A stretch of DNA of 64,000 nucleotides. It comes from Marinobacter sp. BGYM27. GTDB lineage: Bacteria; Pseudomonadota; Gammaproteobacteria; Pseudomonadales; Oleiphilaceae. This document shows positions 8,915-16,812 of this stretch, one piece after another (within the stretch, counting starts at the first letter, position 1; each line of letters opens with the position of its first letter). The notes beneath the pieces were generated by a model that was given only the letters and a program-made list of their open reading frames with translations, did no database searches and was not told the origin of the DNA. A program made the translations under genes and the position numbers. The DNA lies in contig JANZNS010000008.1 of NCBI GenBank assembly GCA_025153445.1, positions 1 through 64,000 on the forward strand. Reading direction: 5' to 3'.

Positions 8915-9202
8915 TTAACCGCCAACGCCAGAGCCGCTGCCAATCACCACACCACCGCAACTGACGGCATCACCGGTCAATGCGATCGGTTTACCTTCAA
9001 CCAATACAGTGGGATTACCCGCTGCAATTTGTCGGGGGTGAGGGCCATGGTGGGGCTTGGAGTGAATCGCCAACGGATCGCCCATGCGGGCAACCGGTTT
9101 GCCGTCCATAAGAACGGTGCTGCTGGCAGCAATGACGGGGGTGGGCGGAAAACCTTCGTGATCGGTTCCGATATCGCCCAGTAATACGACTTTCTTACCC
9201 AT
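8915..9202 (-). CDS. PAAR-domain spike-tip protein
   Basis: The 95-residue protein is a stand-alone PAAR domain with the characteristic repeats GKPVARMGDP and GKPIALTGDAV and a histidine-rich loop (IHSKPHHGPHP) fitting metal binding at the tip. It caps the VgrG trimer and sharpens the T6SS spike. The start at 9202 has GGAG 7 nt upstream; the longer frame to 9334 encodes a non-family N-terminus and crosses the hairpin region. No toxin extension is present. It sits between tssM and vgrG. Confidence 0.92.
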   Translation of the reverse strand: MGKKVVLLGDIGTDHEGFPPTPVIAASSTVLMDGKPVARMGDPLAIHSKPHHGPHPRQIAAGNPTVLVEGKPIALTGDAVSCGGVVIGSGSGVGG

Positions 9203-9303
9203 GTTAACGCTCCCTGTTCGCGCCCGCCTGACGTTTACAAAACCGGACATCCTGATGCCGGTCAATGCGTGACGCGTCTGTTCCCTGAACTCATGTGTTC
9301 GAT

Positions 9304-9358
9304 AACCCGGCAACAATCCAGCTGCCGGGTTCAAAGTGTCGCCTGCGCGGTGCAGGCT
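9304..9358 (-). other. paired hairpins between tssM and PAAR genes
   Basis: Two inverted repeats lie in the 179-bp gap downstream of tssM. One is a perfect 9-bp stem (AACCCGGCA at 9304-9312 with TGCCGGGTT at 9323-9331). The other is a GCCTGC/GCAGGC stem near 9345-9358. Neither is followed by a T-tract on the minus strand, so these are not simple intrinsic terminators. RNA processing, stability or partial attenuation between core and effector genes is possible. Confidence 0.5.
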
Positions 9359-9381
9359 GACAATAGGTCTTCCTACGGATA

Positions 9382-12300
9382 CTAATACAGGCTGCGCGGC
9401 ACCTGGTAACCCGCCAGCAATTTCTGGGTAAACGGGTTCACGTTGCCAGCGGCATGGAGCCTGTATCGTGCGCTGCCACCATCCAGAGTGAACTTCACAT
9501 CAATCGCGCTGCTGCTGACGCCGGTAATATCGGCTTTATCCAGCAGGCGGAAGAAGGCCCAGGGCCCGCGGGCGATTTCGCTGCGGGGTGAGCGGTTCAC
9601 TTCGATCGGCACCAGCGTGATTTCGCTTTCGACCGAGTCACGCAATGTATTCGGCCATATTAGCGGAATACTTTGCCGCGGTCCGTGGCTGAATTCAACC
9701 AATTGCCCATCCACGTTCACCACACTGCGACGCTTGTTGGACGACAGGTTCAGCGGCTCCAGCGCAAACTCCAGATCCAGCGTACCGCTGCGGGTGAAAA
9801 ACGCCTGGCGAATCTGTTCAGCCTGTTCCAGCGCTGCCATCACATCCCGACGAACCAGCGTCGCGCGCTTGCTCATCACCACGTGCTCCGGATGATCTTC
9901 CAGGAACAGTTTCAGGTTTTCCTTATAGAAGCTGTCCAGCGTACCTTGTGGTGCGAAGAAGCGTTCGAAGTCCTGCAATGCCGCATCGCGACCGGCACCC
10001 GAGTTGAACGGATAATGACGCGCCAGACCTTGCTGGAAGGGCTGGTAAACCTCCTGATACCACTTGCGCTCAAGCTGCGCCACCGCCTGATCGAGCACCA
10101 CCCGCCAGCTCTCGGTCGCAAGCTTGTCCAGCATGCGGTTGACCGGTGCAGGCTGATTACGCGCCAGCCGCTGCAGGGTGAAGATCGGATCTGCACCTTC
10201 CAATGTCAGCCGTGCTCTGGCTGCAGCCAATGCCGCTTTGCCAGAATCAGGCGACTCCTGAATACTGCGCAGGTAGTCGTGCAGCGTGCGCAACACTTCC
10301 TGGATGTTATCCATCTGCGAGGGCTGATCGCCATCCTTGCGCAGCAGGCCCTGTAGGCCCGCAAACTGCTGTTCGATGTTCTCGGCCAGACGATAGTTGG
10401 CGGACTGACGCAGCGCCTCCGCGGCGGCATCGGTCTGGCCTTCACTGGCCGGGAAGATCAGGGTGTTGTCCCGTACCGACGCCAGCAACTGCACCATTGG
10501 CTTGTGTCCGCCCGTCAGATTATCCAGCACCCGGACGCCATCATTGATGTCGCGGAAAGAGCGAACATCCAGATGGCTCAAAGCGCTACGCCAGGTTTTG
10601 ACGTAATCCTCTGCATACTGGTCTCGCAATTCGGCTTGCAACTCGGCTTCGTCTGACTCGCTGAAATCCACGTTATCCCGACGCCCCAGCACCCAGGCAT
10701 CAACCAGGGCCAGTTCGGTCACCGACGACGACTTGCGAGTGAAGTAACCCTGTAGCCCTTCGCGGGTGAGCATGCGGGGAATCCGCATCGGATCCTGATC
10801 AACCGGTGGCAAATTCTCCAGTGGGCGGCCATCGCTATCGATGCGGACGAAGACAGCATCAAAAGCAGGGCCACTCTTGGCCTCCAGATTCAGAGGCGAA
10901 GTCAGATCGTGAATGCCTTTGGATTTCAGGTCACGATAGACCCGGTCCGGCGTGGCCAGACGGCCCAGCTCGCGCTGCGACCACTGCACACTGCTCTGGA
11001 ATGGCGCCAGAGCCATATCCGCCGCACGGTCACCAGATTGCTGCCACTTACCCAGATCGGTATATGCCATGGCGTAGGTGAGATGCTGGCTGAGGCGTTC
11101 CTGTACCGAGCGCTGTCCCGGATAGCGCTGTTGCCAGTAGGCCTCCATGTAGCTATCGACAATGTCGTTACGACGGCCGCTACCATCGTAGAGCATGCGC
11201 AAGACACGCAAGTGCGGAAGCCTTGAAGAACCATCATCCGGCGCCTGGTTCATCTCATCCATCACGCCCACCATCAACGAAGGCAGGAACTGATAGGCCA
11301 GCATGTTGAGATAGGATTTCTCGACTTCAGGCCCGATGCGGTCGCCTTGATAGAGGCCCATGTCGGCCACCAGCGGCCACTCGTCACGATAATTGCCATA
11401 GGCCAGCGTCGCTTCGCGGAGGTCGTCGAGCGGTTCCAGCAGGTTGCGGCCGGATGGGTCCATCTCGCTGCCGATCGGGCGCCAGTTGTCGATAAAGCCA
11501 CGCACCCGGTTCTCTACCTGCTGCGCCGCTTCGGCGTTCTGCACAAAGTAATGCTGCCAGCCCGCCGTCATGGCGATGCCTGAGGCGATGAACAGTACTG
11601 CGGCAGTCGCCAGCATACGCCGGCGCTGGCGCGTCACCCGCACGTTATCGCCGGCCAGCCCGGCTTCCTGGTAAATCACTTCAGGGAACAGGCGCTCACT
11701 GAAATACGTCACTGACTGACCGCCTCGTTGCGCCGGCTGGATCGCTTCCGCGAGACCATAGTGACGGGCAGCGGCGCCAATGAAGGCATCTTCCGGCACG
11801 CCTTCCTGAAACACCGAGGTGAAGTAGACGCCGCGCACCAGCGCCGGCGTCGAGAAGGCATCGGCCGCCAGCATTTCGGCCAGGAACTGCTGGGTCACCG
11901 GAAACAGGCCCGCCAACTGACGGCTGAATGAATAGATTGCGGCGCGCTCTTCCTGATCACGGGTATCCGCCAGCAGGCGCGGCAAACGCTGATTCACCTG
12001 CTCGATCAGGTCCTGATACTGGGCATCGAACTGCTCCAGCCACTGATCCGGATCCTGCAGTGATTCCAGTTCAAAGGTGAAACCGAGCGGCTGTTCCCGT
12101 TCTGCTTTTGACAGCTTGCGGAAGTAGGCACCAAAGCCATGCAACAGGTCCATTTTGGTGAAGCTGATGTACACCGGCAGGCGCGAACCGAGATGCTCCA
12201 TCAATTCCCGCAAACGGGTACGTAGCAGCACGGCCTGCGCCTTGCGTTCGCCATCGCCCAGACGGCTGAGCTGCGCCAGGTCGACCGTCAGGATGACGCC

Positions 12301-12975
12301 GTTCAGCGGGCGGCGGGGGCGGTTCTTTTCGAGCCAGTGAACAAAGTGGTTCCACAGGCGCTCCTGCAGGGCTGCGCCGGAGTTGTTGATTTCACGCTGG
12401 CTCAGCAACTCGCCATCAGGGTCGATCAGGACGGCATCGTCACCCACCCACCATTCGAACCCGAACGGATTCTTTTCAGTCCGGCGATTCTTGACGACGT
12501 TGGTCAGGGTGAAGGTCTGGCCGGAGCGCTGGATCAGGCTCGATTTGCCTGCATCTTCCAGCCCCATCACCAGATACCACGGCAGCTTGTACAACCGGTT
12601 GCGGCCCGGAATATTGTCTTTGAGTGCTGACAGGCCAAGGTCCAGCAGGCGGGTCTGGCGGCGCTCATAGACCAGGATTGGGTCTTCTTCCTGACGCTGC
12701 TCATCAGCACGGGCACGGTCGACCTTTTTCAGTCGACGAGCCATCACCAGGCCCCAGATCACCGCAATCAGCAGTACGATACCCAGAGTCACCACTGTAC
12801 GGCTTTCCCAACTGGCCAGCGGTCGTTCGCCACGGAACTCCCACTGCGGCCCCAGCCACCAGGTGGCGGCCAACAACAGCCCCAGCCCAAGGGCAATGAC
12901 AATCGGCCCTCCAACGCGGATGAAGGGCCAGACTTTTTTACCGATATACATCAGTTTGCGAGCGATGACTTCCAT
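9382..12975 (-). CDS. tssM: T6SS membrane-complex protein TssM (IcmF/VasK)
   Basis: The 1197-residue protein has the TssM layout. Two N-terminal transmembrane helices (about 20-45 and 60-80) are followed by a cytoplasmic NTPase-like domain with P-loop GLEDAGKSS (about 137-145). A third helix (about 450-470, ATAAVLFIASGIAMTAG) leads to a large periplasmic region ending in the IcmF C-terminal beta domain (FTLDGGSARYRLHAAGNVNP). TssM joins TssL and TssJ in the trans-envelope channel. The length is normal. The P-loop is intact in its GxxxxGKS form, so nucleotide binding is plausible though not required in all systems. It follows tssA by 117 bp. Confidence 0.97.
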   Translation of the reverse strand: MEVIARKLMYIGKKVWPFIRVGGPIVIALGLGLLLAATWWLGPQWEFRGERPLASWESRTVVTLGIVLLIAVIWGLVMARRLKKVDRARADEQRQEEDPILVYERRQTRLLDLGLSALKDNIPGRNRLYKLPWYLVMGLEDAGKSSLIQRSGQTFTLTNVVKNRRTEKNPFGFEWWVGDDAVLIDPDGELLSQREINNSGAALQERLWNHFVHWLEKNRPRRPLNGVILTVDLAQLSRLGDGERKAQAVLLRTRLRELMEHLGSRLPVYISFTKMDLLHGFGAYFRKLSKAEREQPLGFTFELESLQDPDQWLEQFDAQYQDLIEQVNQRLPRLLADTRDQEERAAIYSFSRQLAGLFPVTQQFLAEMLAADAFSTPALVRGVYFTSVFQEGVPEDAFIGAAARHYGLAEAIQPAQRGGQSVTYFSERLFPEVIYQEAGLAGDNVRVTRQRRRMLATAAVLFIASGIAMTAGWQHYFVQNAEAAQQVENRVRGFIDNWRPIGSEMDPSGRNLLEPLDDLREATLAYGNYRDEWPLVADMGLYQGDRIGPEVEKSYLNMLAYQFLPSLMVGVMDEMNQAPDDGSSRLPHLRVLRMLYDGSGRRNDIVDSYMEAYWQQRYPGQRSVQERLSQHLTYAMAYTDLGKWQQSGDRAADMALAPFQSSVQWSQRELGRLATPDRVYRDLKSKGIHDLTSPLNLEAKSGPAFDAVFVRIDSDGRPLENLPPVDQDPMRIPRMLTREGLQGYFTRKSSSVTELALVDAWVLGRRDNVDFSESDEAELQAELRDQYAEDYVKTWRSALSHLDVRSFRDINDGVRVLDNLTGGHKPMVQLLASVRDNTLIFPASEGQTDAAAEALRQSANYRLAENIEQQFAGLQGLLRKDGDQPSQMDNIQEVLRTLHDYLRSIQESPDSGKAALAAARARLTLEGADPIFTLQRLARNQPAPVNRMLDKLATESWRVVLDQAVAQLERKWYQEVYQPFQQGLARHYPFNSGAGRDAALQDFERFFAPQGTLDSFYKENLKLFLEDHPEHVVMSKRATLVRRDVMAALEQAEQIRQAFFTRSGTLDLEFALEPLNLSSNKRRSVVNVDGQLVEFSHGPRQSIPLIWPNTLRDSVESEITLVPIEVNRSPRSEIARGPWAFFRLLDKADITGVSSSAIDVKFTLDGGSARYRLHAAGNVNPFTQKLLAGYQVPRSLY

Positions 12976-13092
12976 ATCTGTACTTCCTGCTGCTTTCCCT
13001 GGCGATGGGCCAAAACACCCACCTTTGTGGCTACCCTGTTACTTCCCGACCGGCTCTCACAGCGTGATTGCCGGAAAATGCTTAAAAAACGA

Positions 13093-14529
13093 TTACGACA
13101 ACTGATCGAGATGAGCCATTAGCGACGGCTCCCACTCAGCCAAGTTCATATTTCGGTTCTGTTCCCGCAGATCGACAACTTGCTGTTTGGCAAGCGTTTT
13201 CATCCCCGCCTCGCGCAGTAAATCAGCGCACATCAGCCGCCAGTAAAACTGCGACCGGGGCTCGTCGGCTTCTGCGAGGCCGTCTTCCAGAATCTGCATG
13301 GCCGGTGCCAGTCCTTTTTCGGCGAGCACGCCTTTTGCCGTCTCGAAGGCCTCTTCCCAGCGCTCACCGGAACCGGTGCGTCCGCTGCCACCGCTGCTCT
13401 GAAGCCAGCTTTTGACCGTTTCCGGCAGAAACGGCGAGCTGTCTGAGAAGGTCATCCCTGTCAGTTTGGGTAGACGATCCACAAACGCTTTCAATGACTG
13501 GCGGATCGCCTCTGCGCAGGCGCCATGCCCCAGTTGTTCTGCTGCCTGGGCGCTCAGGTGATGCCCTTCGAGCCAGAAAGGGCTGACCGCCAGGCTCTGT
13601 TCGATACGCCCCCAGAGCGCGAGGTCTGCACCTCGTGCCAGGCTCTCCTGATATTCTGCTACCCGATCGGGGCTGACAGCCGCAAGATCACTGCGCACGC
13701 CGTCCCGGGCGGGCGGGAGGGTGCTGATGCTGTGCCATATGGCAAACCGGCGTAGCTGATAACCGAGTGGCTCTGTAGGCGAAACCTCCGTCAGCATGTC
13801 GGCGACTTTCAGCAGACTCTGGCGGGTAGCGCGATCATTGCCGGGATCAAGATTCATTCCCGCCAGTGATGCTGCCGCTGAAGAGGCCGAAGACGTTGAC
13901 GAACCGGACGCAGCTTCCCGTGACTGCGAGGCAGCCGGAGCCGCACTCGCCGCTGGTTTTTGCTGCTCTTCATTCGCTGCCGGCAAGCGCTCGATACTGC
14001 GGCGCAGATCGACTACCGGGTCTGGCGGAATCGAATGACTTTCGACAAGAGCGTGAAGCTTATCCAGCGCTTCAAGGCAAAACTTGCGGCCATCCCCCAT
14101 CGCGCTGTTAAACGAGACCTTGGTGACTTCAGCCTGGGCCCGCTGCATGATTTGCCCGAACATCAGGCGCCGCGGCCGATGCCCCTTGTCGCCGGGGTAA
14201 GGCCATGCATGTACCCACCAGTTTTCCATTGCCAGGCACAACAGGTGTACAGAGAGCGCAAAACGCTCACCATCACCGCCACGCTGTAACGCCAGCAACA
14301 GAAAACCAAGCACCTTGAGATCCTTGGCCTGATCGCTCAGCAAACGCACCGCCTCGCGCTCGACTTTCTGCCAGTCGATCTCCATATGAGACAACGAGCC
14401 GATCTTCATGATTTCGTTTTCAAGAAACTCCAGCGCAGCATCTTCGCCCAGCGCATCGCCCATCGGCGTATCGCCGGCCAGAGGTTCAATGACCTGTTCC
14501 ACATAGGGATGTTGTTCTACTGCCTGCAT
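13093..14529 (-). CDS. tssA: T6SS protein TssA (VasJ type)
   Basis: The 478-residue protein has the ImpA N-terminal domain (about residues 15-135; signature ENWWVHAWPYPGDKGHRPRR), an Ala/Ser-rich linker near 190-220, and a C-terminal helical region typical of VasJ-class TssA (FYWRLMCADLLREAGMKTLA). TssA proteins act at the baseplate and help start and coordinate sheath polymerisation. The gene lies between vasI and tssM, as vasJ (VCA0119) does in V. cholerae, which supports the class. Confidence 0.93.
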   Translation of the reverse strand: MQAVEQHPYVEQVIEPLAGDTPMGDALGEDAALEFLENEIMKIGSLSHMEIDWQKVEREAVRLLSDQAKDLKVLGFLLLALQRGGDGERFALSVHLLCLAMENWWVHAWPYPGDKGHRPRRLMFGQIMQRAQAEVTKVSFNSAMGDGRKFCLEALDKLHALVESHSIPPDPVVDLRRSIERLPAANEEQQKPAASAAPAASQSREAASGSSTSSASSAAASLAGMNLDPGNDRATRQSLLKVADMLTEVSPTEPLGYQLRRFAIWHSISTLPPARDGVRSDLAAVSPDRVAEYQESLARGADLALWGRIEQSLAVSPFWLEGHHLSAQAAEQLGHGACAEAIRQSLKAFVDRLPKLTGMTFSDSSPFLPETVKSWLQSSGGSGRTGSGERWEEAFETAKGVLAEKGLAPAMQILEDGLAEADEPRSQFYWRLMCADLLREAGMKTLAKQQVVDLREQNRNMNLAEWEPSLMAHLDQLS

Positions 14530-14559
14530 AACGCTCTACCTTTCGCCCCGTCCGGCCGC

Positions 14560-15222
14560 TTACCAGCGACACATTTCGCGCAGCGGATTGAGTGCATCCT
14601 TCATACCCGCAAGATCAAAGACCAGACCATCGAGTGCCGACTGATCGGCACTCAGGGTCAGCCTTTCGGCTCCCAGCAAATTGCGGATGGTATCGATAGC
14701 CGGCAAACCGCGACCGCCGCTGAGGACGTACCCGTCATCCCTGACCCGCCAGACCTGCTGTTGTTGGCGGTTGTTAGTCGCCATGGTCAGCCGCACACGT
14801 TCGGCAGACATCGGCTTGGGCATCATCAGGGCAAGTTGGGTGATCTTGTTATGGCAGCGTACGGTCAGCAACGGGCGCGGCGGTACTGCACCCAAAGCCG
14901 CCACCGTCACCATCTGGCCGGCGTCACCATTGGCCTGAAGCGCGCCGTCCTGCGGTGCCCGGCGATTTTCCTGGGAATAGGCCGCAATCCACTGCACTGG
15001 CTGACGCCCGGGCATGGTCTGGGTGGCATTCTCTGCCTTGTGCAATGGCGTGTTGAACACTGCATCAAAGCAGGCCAACCGCTCGAGCCTTGCCGGTTCC
15101 TGGGTGCAGCGCATTGCGGCGGCTACCGGAGTGGCTGGCGCGGCGTGAACCAGCCCCGACACCATCAAGCCCAACAGCACCAGCGTCGCGCTGATATGAC
15201 CTTGTAATCGATACCGCGTCAT
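14560..15222 (-). CDS. vasI: T6SS-associated periplasmic protein VasI (TagO family)
   Basis: The product (220 residues) begins with a Sec signal (LVLLGLMVSGLVHA). The mature part carries the VasI hallmark CTQEPARLERLACFDAVF near its start and two further cysteines (VRCHNKI and EMCRW at the end). VasI/TagO proteins accompany T6SS clusters; their biochemical role is not settled. The ATG at 15222 overlaps the vasH stop (ATGA) and has GGAGG just upstream, so it was preferred to the frame reaching 15252. The context equals VCA0118. Confidence 0.9.
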   Translation of the reverse strand: MTRYRLQGHISATLVLLGLMVSGLVHAAPATPVAAAMRCTQEPARLERLACFDAVFNTPLHKAENATQTMPGRQPVQWIAAYSQENRRAPQDGALQANGDAGQMVTVAALGAVPPRPLLTVRCHNKITQLALMMPKPMSAERVRLTMATNNRQQQQVWRVRDDGYVLSGGRGLPAIDTIRNLLGAERLTLSADQSALDGLVFDLAGMKDALNPLREMCRW

Positions 15223-16802
15223 CCTGCCTCCGACACGTTGAATTTCTGGCATTTGTGGGCCAGCGTTCGCTTGGGCAAACCCAGACTCTCAGCTGCCTGG
15301 GCCCGGTTACCCCGGTACTGGCGCAAACGGGCGCCGATAATCGCCGCCTCGAAGGCCTGGGATGCCGCCCGGAGATCGTCAATCTCGTGGAGCGAAGGGA
15401 CGCCCGGTTGAATTGCCATGGCAACGCCACTGTCGGCGCCATCACTTTCCGGTTCGTCCTGCGCAATCTCATCAAGGCGCAGATCCTCAGCCTGAATATC
15501 GTCACCTGCCACGGTTTGCAGGCAGGCAAATTCGATCACGTTACGCAGTTCGCGCACATTGCCCGGGAAGCTGTACTGCCCGAGAAATTGCAGGGCCTGG
15601 CTGCTGATGCCCAGTGGTCCGCTGCCTTCGCGCTCCTTGAAGCCGCGAATAAAGTGACGGCACAACTGCTCAAGGTCCTCTTCACGATCGCGCAACGGAA
15701 TCACTCGAATCGGAAACTGGCTGAGCCGGTAGAACAGATCGCGGCGGAAGGCCCCGTCCCGAATCCGGGTTTGCAGGGGTTGGTGAGTTGCTGCAACCAG
15801 ACGGAAATCCGAATGTGACTCTTCCTGCGCGCCCAACGGGCGGAACTGGCGGGTCTCCAGCACGCGCAAAAGCTTGGATTGGAGCGCCAGTGGCATGTCA
15901 CCGATTTCATCCAGAAACAGCGTGCCGCCGTCCGCCTGGGCCAGTAACCCCTGCTTGGCCGCATCCGCACCGGAGAAGGCGCCTTTGGTATGCCCGAACA
16001 GCTCGTTTTCCAGCAGGCTGTCTGGGATCGCGGCACAGTTGACCACCACAAAAGGCCCTTCGCTGCGGGACGAGAACTGGTGAATACCCCGCGCCACAAG
16101 ATCCTTGCCGCAGCCAGTCTCACCCTGCACCAGAACCGACAGCTGACTGCCCGCTGCGCGAATCACCTGGGAGCGCAGATCTGCCATGCTCCGTGAAAGC
16201 CCGACCAGGGTTGATGCCAGGGTTTCGTTTTTCTGGCGCTCGGTTTCGGTATCTTTAAGGTGATCCAGCGACCGCTTGAGCATGCGTTGCTGCCACACCC
16301 GATCGTGACGCTCACGCTGGGCATCCCATTGATGACACAGCAGGCTCAGCAAGCCTTCGTACAGCGGCTGACCCACGATGCCTTCCCAGGCATCGCCGGA
16401 ACCGCACATCACCAACACGCCCAGCGTCTTCTTCTGGCCCTGCAGCAGTGGCTGAAGCCAGAGCGATTCAGAATGACCGCTGGCTTCAAACAAGCTGTTC
16501 AGCCCCTTGTGCTCAAGTCGCGCACAGGCCTCTTGCGACAACCCGCGGGGGCGTGCCTCGCGCAGAACATGGGCAAACGGATGCGAGAAGTCATCGCACT
16601 CGAAGCTCAGCGTGTCACTCAGGCGCGGGCATACCAGCGAACGGCCGCTGCTATCGAGTTCCAGCAGCCAACACCTGTCGACACCGAAAACCCGTTCCAT
16701 CTGAAGGCTGGCGCACTGCAGCAGGGCAGCCCTGTCGGGTTGCCTGATCAGCTCAACTGCCAATTCTACTCCGGTGTGCAGTTCCATCTGCATCCGTCCC
16801 AT
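15219..16802 (-). CDS. vasH: sigma-54-dependent T6SS activator VasH
   Basis: The 527-residue product has an N-terminal GAF-like sensor region (about 15-165). A sigma-54 AAA+ domain follows with Walker A GETGCGKD (about 225) and Walker B GGTLFLDEIGD, then a C-terminal Fis-type helix-turn-helix (NRAQAAESLGLPKRTLAHKC). The sigma-54 contact loop reads GAFSGA instead of GAFTGA, a conservative Thr-to-Ser change. The start at 16802 lies 10 nt after the tssH stop with AAGGA upstream; an open frame continuing to 17072 lies wholly inside tssH and encodes no family sequence. VasH in V. cholerae (VCA0117) drives RpoN-dependent hcp operons, so it probably controls unlinked hcp/vgrG genes here as well. Confidence 0.93.
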   Translation of the reverse strand: MGRMQMELHTGVELAVELIRQPDRAALLQCASLQMERVFGVDRCWLLELDSSGRSLVCPRLSDTLSFECDDFSHPFAHVLREARPRGLSQEACARLEHKGLNSLFEASGHSESLWLQPLLQGQKKTLGVLVMCGSGDAWEGIVGQPLYEGLLSLLCHQWDAQRERHDRVWQQRMLKRSLDHLKDTETERQKNETLASTLVGLSRSMADLRSQVIRAAGSQLSVLVQGETGCGKDLVARGIHQFSSRSEGPFVVVNCAAIPDSLLENELFGHTKGAFSGADAAKQGLLAQADGGTLFLDEIGDMPLALQSKLLRVLETRQFRPLGAQEESHSDFRLVAATHQPLQTRIRDGAFRRDLFYRLSQFPIRVIPLRDREEDLEQLCRHFIRGFKEREGSGPLGISSQALQFLGQYSFPGNVRELRNVIEFACLQTVAGDDIQAEDLRLDEIAQDEPESDGADSGVAMAIQPGVPSLHEIDDLRAASQAFEAAIIGARLRQYRGNRAQAAESLGLPKRTLAHKCQKFNVSEAG

Positions 16803-16812
16803 GTCCTTTTCC

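Noticed and set aside
9673-10356. 227-codon plus-strand open frame inside tssM
   Set aside because: It is antisense to a certain TssM gene with no family resemblance and no ribosome-binding site; an effect of high GC codon bias.
14386-15207. 273-codon plus-strand open frame across tssA and vasI
   Set aside because: It is antisense to two recognised T6SS genes; its residues are Gln/His/Arg-rich shadow composition.
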